Shown here in pieces: positions 47,605 through 59,098 of a stretch of DNA of 64,000 nt. The translations under genes and the position numbers were made by a program. How positions within the stretch are numbered: position 1 is the stretch's first letter; each line of letters opens with the position of its first letter. This DNA is from Malania oleifera. Taxonomy: Eukaryota > Streptophyta > Magnoliopsida > Santalales > Ximeniaceae. Where the stretch lies: NCBI RefSeq assembly GCF_029873635.1, contig NC_080428.1:66247101-66311100 (forward strand), given 5' to 3'. The notes under the pieces were generated by a model. That model was given only the letters and a program-made list of their open reading frames with translations, did no database searches and had not been told where the DNA came from.

Positions 47605-50412
47605 TTTTGGTATCAGAGCCTAGGTTGTTAGGTTCTGTAAACTTTAGAATGCAGCAAGAAATAATACCAGAATATAGGAAAAGAATTTGAGGTTTTATTA
47701 TATGATCTAGATACATGATTTTCGTGGTGGTTTTTGTATTTTTCCTGAGGTGACGATTTCAGGAAAACCATAGTAAACTATCAACGAGTCATGTGTTTAG
47801 GCTGCAGGATTGGATTTTGGGGTTAGGATCAGGATGGATGGTTAATAGAGAATTTGCATTTTTAGTTAAATGGAATAAGTTAGGTCTGTATGAGAAATAG
47901 GATTCTGAAACGGTGTTCTCTATATTTGCAGGATGGACCTAGGAGGCAGTAGTGCTCACACTAGTGGGAATGATGGTGCCGGACCTTCTGATGTAAGAGG
48001 TGCGGATTCAGATGCTATGCTACGTAGTGTGGCTTAGCAAATTATGGCTGAGATAACGCGGAGCTCTAGAGAGCAGGGAGGTCCATCTTTGGTTTAGGGA
48101 TGCCCCATAGAGAAATTCATGAATCTGCCGGCTTTTTCTAGAGCGACTGACCATACAGTTGCTGAGAACTGGATGCAAGAGGTAGAGAAGATCCTAACAG
48201 TACTTCACTACACCAACGAGCAGAGAGTTCTGTAGGCTACGTATAGACTGGCTAGCAGGGGAGCTGAGAGATGGTGGACGACCACTAGACTATTGAAGGA
48301 GTAGAGGACGACTCCAGTGTCGATGACCTGAGCCCGTTTTAGGGATATATTCTTTGATAGATACTATCCTGCCTTAGTCAGAGAGGCTCGAGTACAAGAG
48401 TTCTTGAGTCTGTCCCAGGGGTCGAGGACAGTCCAACAGTACGTGGCAAGATTTATCGAACTCTCGCGTTTCTGTCATATATCATCCCCGATGAAGTAAA
48501 GAAGGCCAGAATATTCGAGAGGAATTTGAGGCGAGATATTTATAGGCAGGTGGCGGTACTGAGGATCTAGGATTTTGCAGAGTTGGTTGACAAGGCCATT
48601 ATAGCAGAGGAGAGTCTGCTGAAAGAGACTAAGACATAGAATCAGAAGAAGAGGACCGCACCCTCAAGCTTTTAGGCGGGTCCCAGTCGAAGCCCTTAAA
48701 GAGGAGGTAGACTTGGCGAAGGTTAGAGATAGATGGTAGAGCAGGGTAGATTTTAGGGTGGTCAGCCTCCCGCCATTTGTACCAGATGTGGACGAGGACA
48801 CCCGAGTGAATGTCAGTTGGGGGAGAATGTTTGCTACCGCTGTGGGAGACCCGGTCATATGGCTCAATCCTATATGATGACACTAGGTTATGTACCGGCT
48901 CCTAGACCATTTCGGGGAGGATACCAGGCGCCCCGCAGATGTCAACAGAGAAATACCGCGCCAATGAGGGTTTATGCGTTGATACTAGGAGACGCCGAGA
49001 TGGCTGGAGACGTGGTTACAGATATCCTTACTGCTTTACTATATACAATTATTGTTTTATTTGATACAAGTGCCACTCATTCCTTTATATAGGCGGAATA
49101 TGAAAAAATGACTAGAATAAAGACACGACCATTAGATATAGAACTGTCAGTGGGTACGCCGATGGGGTCTGTGGTGAGATGCATGAGGATACTTCGGAAT
49201 TTTATAGTAAGTATTCAGGAGAGGGTATTATCAGCTAATCTTGTGGTCCTAGATATGCAGGGGTTTGATGTGATATTAGGCATGTATTGGCTAGCAACTT
49301 ATCACGCCAGTATTGATTGTCATCAGAAGAAAGTAATTTTCAGACCCCCGGGCGAGCAGGAATACAAATTCGTGGGTTCATGTGTATGTGCCTCACCACA
49401 GTTAGTGTCGGCTATTCAAGTGAGGAGACTGCTACAGGGTGCTGGGGATATGTCGCATACATAAAAGAATTGTCAAAAGAAGAATTGAGACAAGATGACA
49501 TACTAGTAGTGAGGGAATTCCTAGATGTATTCCCAGAAGAATTGTCTGGTTTGCCGCCTGACTGTGAGATTGAGTTTACCGTTGATTTGTTGTTGGGATC
49601 TACACCAATATTGAAAGCATCATATCGTATGACCCCAGTAGAGTTAAAAGAATTGAAAGAACAGTTACAGGAATTGATGGATAAAGGTTTCATCAGGCCC
49701 AGTGTGTCACCTTGGGGTGCGCCAGTTTTGTTCTTGAAAAAGAAAGATGGAACCATGAGATTGTGCATCGATTATAGGGAAATAAATAAACTTATAGTCA
49801 AGAATAAATATCCTCTCCCTAAGATTGATGATTTATTCGATCAGTTTCAGGGGACCCAGGTTTACTCTAAAATTGACCTGCGGTCGAGTTACCATCAGGT
49901 GAAAGTTAGAGCAGAAGACATTTCAAAGACCGCATTTCAAACTAGATATGGGCATTACGAGTTCTTGGTGATGCCGTTTGGATTGACTAACACACCAGTA
50001 ATATTCATGAATTTGATGAATCAGGTGTTTCATCAATACTTAGATCAGTTTGTGGTTGTATTCATCAATGATATACTGGTCTATTCGAGAAGTTTTGAGC
50101 AGCACGAGCATCATTTGAGACTGGTGTTGCAGGTATTAAGGGAAAGGAAATTGTATGCAAAACTAAAGAAATGTGAGTTTTGGTTAAGGCAAGTTACTTT
50201 TCTCGGCCATGTGGTCTCTAAAGTAGGTGTATCAGTTGATCCAAGTAAATTAGAAGCTGTGGTGAGTTGGGAAAGGCTGGGAAGTATTCAAGAAGTCAGG
50301 AGTTTTCTGGGGTTAGCAGGCTACTACCGGTGCTTCGTAGATGGATTCTCCAGTTTATCAGGTCCGTTGACGCGACTCACGAGGAAAAATGTAAAAGATA
50401 TAAGTTGCTGAA

Positions 50413-50967
50413 GAAATATGTGTTATGATATTATATAGGTGTGAGTACAACTTGATATGTACGGATCATGTAATTTGTAGATATTTAATGAATGAGGCTT
50501 TTAAACCGAATTAGTAATTGAAAAGAAATGTGTTATGATATTACATAGGTGTGAGTACAGTTTCTCATTTTAAGTTAATTGATAGATGTATAATGCTCAT
50601 ACTAAAACTCATTTGCCATACACTGATAATAATTTATTCTGTCTTACTAAGAAGTGTCTCACCCCATCATTATCTAATAATTTTTAGATGTCATAAGGAG
50701 CATAGCAGTAATCAAAGTAACGCAGTGAAAGCGTGGGTGGGATAAAAGGTTTTATTTAGAATAGATATTTAATTAAATTATGTTTTTGATACATTCAAAC
50801 TATTCTTTTAGGGATATATAAATTGTGATATTGAAAATGATATTATTATATTGGGATAATTAGTACTCTGGTAATTTGTATTAGAGGTCTTCCGCTGTAT
50901 GAAATATTCAGGTTATTACAGGTGATATCAAAGAAATTTTGAACGAATTTTTTTTTCGGGTCTACTA
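50413..50967 (+). repeat. Fragment of another Gypsy LTR plus leader
   Basis: It carries the late-LTR signals CTTACTAAGAAGTGTCTCACCCC near 50643 and ends AGGTTATTACA (50920), followed by a primer-site-like GGTGATATCAAAG. It starts abruptly after Gypsy RT sequence. A roughly 40-bp segment (AAGAAATGTGTTATGATATT...) is present twice, at 50413 and 50522. Confidence 0.65.
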
Positions 50968-51794
50968 CAAGGATACTCAACTCAAGGAGTAAAGACCCTA
51001 TAATTTGCTTCAATGGAAAAAACGAATCATATAGTGGTCATAAAAAATGCACAACTATCTTAAACTCATCCCCATAATAATTTGTATCTCTTATGAGTGG
51101 GGTGTTAGAGTTACAAAAGCACTCTTGACAAATTTCACCTTGGTGAACATGAGAATGAGGTCTCTCTCTATGAAAATTGGGTTTATTCTCAAATATGCTC
51201 ATGAAATTAGGATTAGCATAAGGTCAAAACGTACTGACTATTAAAACTCATGTTGACATCTGGATCATTATGTGTGAGCAGTAATATTTATTTCCCTTAA
51301 GTAGTCATATATAGTTTAAATCTGAAATCAATACCAACTCTAGAGTAAAGATTATTTGTTCACTAAGTGAATGTTCAATGTAGACCATACCTTCATTATG
51401 CAGAATTATGCCCTTTTTATTGTTAAACTCTCTACATGCATATTGTATTCATAATATTAAAATAAGGGAGAATTATTAGTATAATTTAATATTTTAATAT
51501 TATTAATTTATTTATGGACTGAATGTATCTTGAGAAAGGGCATGTATGTTGGATTGAGAAATGTATCAACATTTAGATGGGTCTTTAATTCATGTATTTC
51601 ATAAATTCATAAGTCATTTATGTAAGTGTACCTTGATTTTGGCCATGTATCTAATTTATTTCAAATACATCCTATTGATTAAGTGCATGGATAACGAAAG
51701 GTCTAGTGTGCCTACAAATAGACCCCAATTGTCTTGGTTCAACATGATACAATTTCTACACACAAACCTCTTCACACTATTATCATCATTATTC

Positions 51795-52158
51795 TGTTAG
51801 GAACCTGTGAGCAACCAGAAAGATGTGATACCAGAAATTTAACGTGGTTCGGTCAATATCGACCTACGTCCACAGAGCACACACCATAAATTCATTGTTC
51901 GCCGGAAAATTACAATTCTCTCTTCCTCTCACTTTCTTCCTCCTCTCTTTCTACTCTTTGTTCTCTGAGCTTCTTTTCTCTTATATATATTACATTCCTC
52001 AGCTCTCTATTTATAGGGCAGATATTTAAATCACAATTAAATATAATCAATCACAAATGGGAAGTTACAATCAAGATAAATGGAGACATAAATGTGAACC
52101 GCGTTTCCCATTCATCACGCGTCTCCAGCTTTTGGCTCTCCTGTCTCCAGCTACAACA
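51795..52158 (-). repeat. 3' LTR (element sense) of Copia element 4
   Basis: It starts TGTTAGGAACC and ends AGCTACAACA on the plus strand. It is followed by ATCTCCCACTTGGAGACGG, a purine tract in element sense. Confidence 0.92.
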
Positions 52159-54299
52159 ATCTCCCACTTGGAGACGGAGACGCCTCCTCAATCAGTATCA
52201 TGAATAAATGATGTGCTCAAAATATATCTTCAGGCATGAAGACCAACTGAAGTTAAACACAACTTCAGTTTCTCTATAATCACCACCTTCCTATCTGCTC
52301 AATTCCTACGGACTAATCTGATGGTTGTCAACTTCACAACTGGTGCAAAGATGCCGGTGTAGTCAATCCCTTCCTTCTATTCGAAGCCTTTAACTACCAA
52401 CCGAGGCTTATTCCTTATGGAGCCGTCATGCTCTTCTTTGATTATGTACACCCACTTGTTGTGAAGGCCTTTGGGCAACTCAGCTAGTTCCCACATTCTG
52501 TTGGAGGTGAGGGACTTCATCTCATCCTTCATCGCAAGCTCCCACTTGCTCGTATCTACCACCTGACATGCTTCATCATAGCATTCGGGCTCTCCTCCAT
52601 CTATAGGAAGTAAGTAATCAATATACCTTCTATTTGGTACATTGGACTGAGTAGAACTCCTAAGCTCCGGAGCTGGAGTAGGAGGTGGTGGTGCGATGAT
52701 ATGCTCCACTAATTCCTCCACCTGAGGATTCTCGGCATTCTACTGTTGTGTCCCGACACATTCTGAATGGACTAGTTCTAGTCTCTTCTTCTTTGGGCCA
52801 CGAGTGTTTATCTGGAAACTAACCCTCTTTTGTTTCCCGACTATACAATCCTTACACATGTCAATATGTACTGACTGTAGACCACTCAATTTTCCCTTTG
52901 AGTGCATCATCTTGAGTCCCTTCTCGCTCATATGACCGAGTCGTTGGTGCCAGATGTTGCTGTCGTCATTTCTTGCAGCAACTAAAATAGACATGGAGGC
53001 ATTGGAGATTATAAAAAGTGTTCCCCTTTTCTTACCTCACGCAATTGTTAGTACACCCTTTGAAAATTTCCATTCATCGCCAATGAATTTCGTCGTGTAT
53101 CCCTCATCTGCTAGCTGACCAACTGAGATCAAATTCTTTCTCAAGTCTAGAATATATCTGACATCATTCAGCTTCCATACTGACCTATTTATATTGATCT
53201 TCACAACTCCCTTACCGGTTATGTCACAAGGCTGATCGTTGTCAAGGTACACCTTACCAAAATTACCTAGTGTGTACTCCTCTAGACAATTTCTGCAGCA
53301 AGTGGCATGAAATGAAGCTCCGGAGTCTAAGACCCAAGACTCCTGCTTGCTCCCCAAAGAGTAGATCAAAAACTCATCATTTTCGGAAGCAATATTTGCT
53401 TCTATCTTTGCCCTTGTCTCATATTTTTTCTTCTGACTTCTGCACTGGTTCTTGTAATGACCAGTTTTTCCACAATTCCAGCACTCAATAACTTTTGTGC
53501 TCTAGGAACCTATGTCCTGAGAACTTTGGGATTTCTATATTTAGACCGTCTGGGCCTATATTTGCCGCGGTTGTTTGATCGTCCATGCCTGTTTCCTCTG
53601 CCTTGACTTTCCATGTTCAAGGCTAAACTTGAAGTGAAGCCATGGTTCGACTACATTCTGATTTCCTCCGTCAAAATCATGCTGACGACCTCATTGTATA
53701 CAAGCTTCGATTTTCCCACAGAGCTACTAATGGCAGTAACAATATCATTCCAACTTTCAGACAACTGACTGAGAATCAGTAGGGCACGAATCTCATTATC
53801 AAACGTTATCCCGACTGAGGCGAGTTGATCCAACAACTCATTGAAATTATTCAAATGTCTACTGAAACTTTCACCTACAGATATGCTCATCGTAAATAGT
53901 CTTTTCATAAGATGTATCTTGTTTGCGGCTAAAGGCTGCTCGTACATATTAGAAAGCGCATCCATTAGAGACTTGGTGGATAATATATACTTGATATTGA
54001 ACGTCATAGATTTCGACAACGTCATTCTGATGGCTTCAAAAGCTTTTCAATCAAGCAATGGATGCTGGCTTACCCTTTAATGGTAAGTACAATTCCTTCT
54101 CAAACAAATAATCTTCTATCTGTATCTTCTAGAAATCGAAATTGTTACCATTGAACATTTTGATTCGTTGATCTAAAGATGGAATTAGCTAAAATGGATA
54201 GTGCGGTTGGATTCGGAACAATCGAAAACCTTAGAAATGGTTCAAGTTGCTCGAAAAACGGACCCAAAACGACTCCGAAAAGCTCAGTCAAAGTTATGG

Positions 54300-54440
54300 T
54301 CAAACCTTGTCAAACTGGTCAACTATGCTGACGTGGCAAGCTAACGTGGCATGCTGACATGGCAGCTAACATGGCAGTGGGCCCAGCTGACGTGGTGCGC
54401 TGGCGTGGCATCCGGTGACGTGGCAGTGACATGGCACCCC
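54300..54440 (-). promoter_or_regulatory. ACGTGG-type repeat cluster in the Copia element 4 leader
   Basis: About eight copies of the type TGACGTGGCA or GACATGGCA in 140 bp, between the primer site and gag. ACGTGG is the core of plant bZIP/bHLH sites (established knowledge). Whether it acts on transcription is not shown. Confidence 0.45.
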
Positions 54441-54811
54441 GGTTCTGGCTCGGTTCGGGTCGAATACAAATCCGCGAATCGAGTCGCGGGTTGATTTGAT
54501 ATGAAAGAGGCTCCGGGTCAGGTCGGGTGGATTCCGAGTCGGGTTGAGGTGGTCCGGGCGAGGAAGATGCGTGGCAACGCGTTGGGCGCGTGACCGGCGC
54601 TTAGCAAAGCGTCCTGCTCCAACAAGGTGAGTGGGGCGCGTGAGGCTTTGTCTGAGCTCCTTTCAAGCTCCGGTTTGCACGAATCTCTTCGTCTCGACAT
54701 GTTGAATGTGATGGTGGCCTCAAAATTCGGTTTTGAGCCACTAGAGAGAGCTCTGATTTCGAAATCACTTCCGATCTGGCTTTCCTACTCTAACCGGGTT
54801 CTGATACCACT

Positions 54812-55164
54812 TGTTAGGAACCTGTGAGCAACTAGAAAGATGTGACACAAAAAATTTAACGTGGTTCGGTCAATATCGACCTACGTCCACGGAGCACACA
54901 CCACAAATTTACTATTCGCCGAAAAATTACAACTCTCTCTTCCTCTCGCTTTCTTCCTCCTCTCTGCTCTCTAAGTTTCTCTTCTCTTATATATATTACA
55001 TTCCTCAGCTCTCTATTTATAGGGCTAATATTTAAATCACAATTAAATATAATAAATCACAAATGGGAAGTCACAATCAAGATAAATGGAGAGATAAATG
55101 TGAACCGCGTTTCCAACTCATCACGCGTCTCTAGCTTCTGGCTCTCCTGTCTCCAGCTACAACA
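54812..55164 (-). repeat. 5' LTR (element sense) of Copia element 4
   Basis: Same ends as the partner LTR. It abuts the tRNA-Met-type primer site and the TATTC duplication. Confidence 0.92.
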
Positions 55165-55467
55165 TATTCGAGTCTAGAGAGTTTGATAACTTAAGAAAGA
55201 TGTTCTTTTGTAAAACTTTGGACTCTACCGTTTGTACAGAATTGGAAAGTATTCTACAATTCAAATTGAACTATTGTATCCATGGCAGGCAAGTCAAGTG
55301 GAGTTCTACTGCACCAATTTATGGGTAAGTCGAAAAATTGTAAAAGACTTGAATATTCTTAAAAAGAGCAAGATATCCATATCTCAACCTAATCATGTAT
55401 TATATTTATTTTTTATTTTTTTCAAAATTTAATTTTTTTTACTATATTTATATTAAATTTTCTAACA

Positions 55468-57611
55468 CACAATAACTATCACAACCACTCCAAGTCTCAT
55501 AAACCATTACCACAAAAACAAATGCAGCAACAAGCTTAAAGACCTTTGGTCTTGGAATTTTAACCTTCAAATATGTACTACATATATTTTATGATTTCAT
55601 CTTGGCAATGGGATTTATATGAATAGGAATTTGTAGATAGAGAGGGAAAGCATTGTGTTCATGAGCCATGTGCATGGGTAATGCGTGTCTTTGACTAGTG
55701 CGATTAAGAAAGGGGCGTGTGTGTCTACATATAAAACACGTTTCAGAGATGTCTCAATCTTCTAGAAGAGCAGAAAAGTTAATTTTGGCCTTTGGTCACA
55801 GCCTCAGCCTGCCATTTCAATTTAACTCTCCCATCGGCTTAATCAACTTGTCCTGGTTTTCTATGGCAGTGTACTGTGTGTGTGTGTTGTGGGTTTCTTT
55901 GTTCCTGTCATTCACCCTCAAAATTTTGATTTTAGAGATCATTCATATTTAATTTTTAATCATATAAAAATAAATTTTATTTTAATAATATCTAATAAAA
56001 TATAAAATATAAAAAAAAAAATTAAATTTCCTTTTTATTTTCCTTTCCCCTCTTAAAATTCTTAATCCAAACAGACCCTTAAGATTTTAAAAAAATACAT
56101 ACTATCCAAGAAATTATAAAAACCAACTCCTTCACGTGATAATTAAGATTTTTTTTCTTCAATGAGGAATACAGAGAATTGACTTCGCTCAACAATATAT
56201 AGCAAACTTTAACATTCCCCCACACGTGCAGCGTGGAGAGATAAACAAATAATAAATAATATTATAGAATAAACACAAATGACAAGACTAGAACCCAAGA
56301 TCTCCTAATAACTAAAGTTCCGATACCATGTTAGATTATCACTTTACCTAAAGGTTTAAGCTATTAGGTTGTATATCAAGTTTTAACGGTATGATTGAAC
56401 GAAAGCAAATTAATATGATTGTACACCGAGTACTCGTACTCTTTATTTTTAATTTATAAAAATTATTTTAATTGAAAAAATTTAGACTAACGAAGTCATT
56501 ATAGATTCTCGATTTACCAGATAAGGAAATTGAATTTTTTTTTATTATAAGTTTTTGTTTTATCCACAAAACAATGAGTACACCATTGTCAAGTAGACTT
56601 AAGGAACAAATTTGAAATTAGAAAAGCCAAGTGAGGAACTCCTTGCCAATAGAAAAGCAGATATTGACCGCTGGCCGCTGGGTGAGTTAGGTGATCACGT
56701 GACCCGACACGTTACAAATTGACTCCCCAATTTGTATCTACAACGTTGATGTCTGACCTGTCATTTCCATTTAGTTAAATGAAAATACACACAAGTCCAG
56801 TATTTCCTAATCAGGAGATGAGAATGACAGAAAGATTTGCCTAAGATGGTTTATAAAAATTGCTGAATTATATTCTTTTCCTTTTATTCTTTTTGAAAAT
56901 TTGCCGCTAAGTCGCGTTTAACATTAATCTCGAACCTTTTATCTAAGTCTAATTGAATTTAAATTAAATTTAATACAATTTAGTGTTACATTTTATTACA
57001 ATCCTCACAAATTCAAAATTAAAATTTCTCCCCACCACATGATAGTTGTATTTCTTTTTGAAAATTTAAATTCTAATAGCTTGATCTTTGAATTTTATTA
57101 TTTTTCACACTGAAAGATCTAATTAAAGATTGATTGAGACATTAACAATCAAACTGTCACAATATGAATTTTAAAGAGTGAAGTGTAATGGTGAATGTTT
57201 AAAAACTTTCCATATGATTTATCCTCACCTCACCTTTGAATTCACACTTTAATTTAAACTTGTGTGAATTTAAATAAGATATAATATAAAATTATATTAA
57301 ATTTTATTTAAATTTGCATAAAATTAAATAAAGCATCAATAATATTTTTAAATATAATGTTAATGAACCTAGACTAAATATAATATAATATTTAAGATGG
57401 GTTACTTATATTCTATAGTATTTAATTGGTTTTCCTAACTTTTGGCAGTGTCTCGATAGGTCACACCTTTCACCTTTTATCTAGCAACATGGGTAAGTTT
57501 CTTGTAATATTAAGAGCTCATTTATTCGTGAAAAATAATTTTTTATTTTTTTTTAAATTATAAAAATTCCAAATTTGTTTAAAAGTTTTTCAAGAATTGC
57601 ATAAAAAAATG

Positions 57612-57649
<38 letters not shown>

Positions 57650-58980
57650 TAGTTGTGTAATATAATTTTTATTTTGTTTTTTAATTTTCAAAATAATTAT
57701 TAGAAAAAAGTTCCACTCTCTCAAACATAGGATAAGAAATAAAAAATCTAAAAATAAATTTTAAAAAATACTTCTAACTTTTCTATACAAATACAAATTT
57801 ACAAAGTTAAAAAATGTGGTATTTTTTGTAATTATTTAAAAAAATTAAAAATAAAACTATCTCTGCAAGCAAATAATGTCAAAACTTTTATTTTATTTTA
57901 TTTTTTTAATAACTCGAGGACTCCAGCCACCATCACGTCATTTTAAACATTATGGTGCGACACCAAACCCGAAGATGTGAGAGCCACCCGCCGATTGACG
58001 TATCCCTGGTAATTCATCGGGATAAATTCTCAAGGGAAAATCAATCCCGTGACCTTAGGATCACCAAAATCACAAGTCACCTTTATTACTTGAGCCAACC
58101 TAACTCGACATTCACTTTTTAGGTATAAATGTAATAGAACTAAAAAGTTTGCTATTTTTTATTTTTTTTGTCAAAATGCTTATAGATATTGACACAATTT
58201 CCCTGCACAGTTGCAAGTTGCATGACATTGTAAATGAAGCAACTGTTTTTTTTTTTTTTTCTTTAACCCTAGAAATAAAATACAAGAGGAACTTTTAAGA
58301 AAGCAACAGTACTAGGAAGAGGCTATAGCCATTTAATGTAGCTGTCCGTCAGCCATCCTTCCTCCCTTTTTTTTCCCAAGTGGATGGGCTTCTTACCCTC
58401 TTACCAAACAAAGTACAATAATAGAAAAGCCAGAACTAAATAGGTGAGGTTAGATTTAAAATTTAGTAATTTCAGAAATTTTGGCAGCTGAGAAGTTAAG
58501 GAGGAAGGGCATATGAAACACTTTCCACACTGAAGCAGCCAGCAAAGCAGTAATATCTACTTCATATCCGTTCAATTAACCTATAGCTGTAGTATTATGC
58601 CTTTTAACATTTGACAGATAGAAAGTGCACGTAATATCAAATTGAAATGGTGGACACCAAATCATTGGGAAGAAGAGTAGATAGGGTTCCTTTTTCATCC
58701 CATTATCTTCACACATTTCAAAGTATTTCTTGCTTTTTTTTTTTCGGTTACTTACACTGTACAGATTCTCTCAAACTATCGATTAGCATAAAGTTCTAAT
58801 AACAATTTGTTAGGACTTCCGGATTAAAGTTTCAGTTTTTCACTAGTAAACCTTTTGCAGAATATTTACTTGAAGATGATTTTACAATCAGACTATCAGG
58901 TGAAGGACCAAAGTCCGTCATTTAGTACAAATTTGAATTTGAAGAGGGGGGCGTAATGTAATTAAAAATGACAGGTGGTC
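55468..58980. other. AT-rich intergenic region upstream of the beta-propeller gene
   Basis: No coding sequence is supported. It contains copy 2 of a dispersed repeat (56222-56395), a GATCACGTGACC G-box-like palindrome near 56714 and an AT microsatellite (57620-57646). A GC-richer patch with short direct repeats lies at 57915-58110, and poly-T tracts are present. Confidence 0.45.
56222..56395. repeat. Dispersed repeat, copy 2
   Basis: It matches 21272-21475: GATAAACAAATAATAAATAAT, then GACTAGAACCCAAGAT, CTTTACCTAAAGGTTTAAGC and TATTAGGTTGTA. It has the same orientation as copy 1. Identity is moderate. Confidence 0.5.
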
Positions 58981-58987
58981 ACCACTC

Positions 58988-58996
58988 CACATAAAA
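58988..58996 (+). promoter_or_regulatory. TATA-like element of the beta-propeller gene
   Basis: CATAAAAG at about 58990 lies about 105 bp upstream of the preferred start codon at 59099. A TATA box here would put transcription start near 59020, downstream of the first in-frame ATG (59006), which favours the later ATG. Confidence 0.4.
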
Positions 58997-59098
58997 GACA
59001 TACTTGTGTGGCTCCATTTTATTGGTATTTACTCTAGAGCGCATATCCTAGCATCAACACTGATAATCTTCGACTCTTGTAGCAGTAGTAGTCCTGTA

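Larger units (their letters stand above)
45578..50404 (+). mobile_element. Ty3/Gypsy element, Del/Tekay-like (broken)
   Basis: The 5' LTR is 45578-47604. The primer site TGGTATCAGAGCC (47608-47620) is complementary to initiator tRNA-Met. Parts in order: gag from 47935 (starting MDLGGSSAHTSGND, with AENWMQEVEKILTVL), zinc knuckle CYRCGRPGHMAQS (48835-48875), protease (LFDTSATHSFI, near 49060) and reverse transcriptase (49480-50400, with [52 protein letters not shown]). RNase H, integrase and a 3' LTR are not recognised; unrelated LTR sequence follows at 50413. There are many breaks in gag. The RT wording and long LTR fit the Del/Tekay chromovirus lineage; no chromodomain is seen. Confidence 0.85.
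51795..55164 (-). mobile_element. Ty1/Copia element 4, minus strand, nested (broken)
   Basis: Its LTRs are 54812-55164 (5' in element sense) and 51795-52158 (3'). The target duplication is TATTC (51790-51794 and 55165-55169). The primer site AGTGGTATCAGAACCC abuts the 5' LTR. Parts from right to left: a leader with ACGTGGCA-type repeats (54300-54440), gag (54170-53651, YMEQPLAANKIHLMKRLF-like and SESWNDIVTAISS), zinc-knuckle region CWNCGKTGHYKNQC (near 53460) and protease (WVLDSGASFHAT, near 53335). Then come GAG-pre-integrase (IWHQRLGHMSEKGLKMMHSK, near 52950) and the start of RT (KWELAMKDEMKSLTSNRMWE, near 52530). Much of pol is not recognised, so it cannot move on its own. The LTRs look very similar, so it may be the youngest LTR element here. 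Confidence 0.9.
50968..55467 (+). mobile_element. 3' fragment of a Copia element 1 relative, interrupted
   Basis: 50968-51475 matches the region just before the 3' LTR of Copia element 1 (AAGGATACTCAACTCAAGGA..., AACGAATCATATAGTGGTCA). The 3' LTR spans 51476-51794 and 55170-55467, split by Copia element 4. Nothing of gag or pol is recognised. It is more diverged from Copia element 1 than that element's own LTRs are from each other. Confidence 0.78.

Noticed and set aside
47608-47620. Sequence complementary to tRNA-Met, considered as a tRNA gene
   Set aside because: Only the primer-binding site is present; no cloverleaf can be drawn.
48629-48883. Two overlapping minus-strand frames
   Set aside because: They are shadows of the Gypsy gag coding region on the plus strand.
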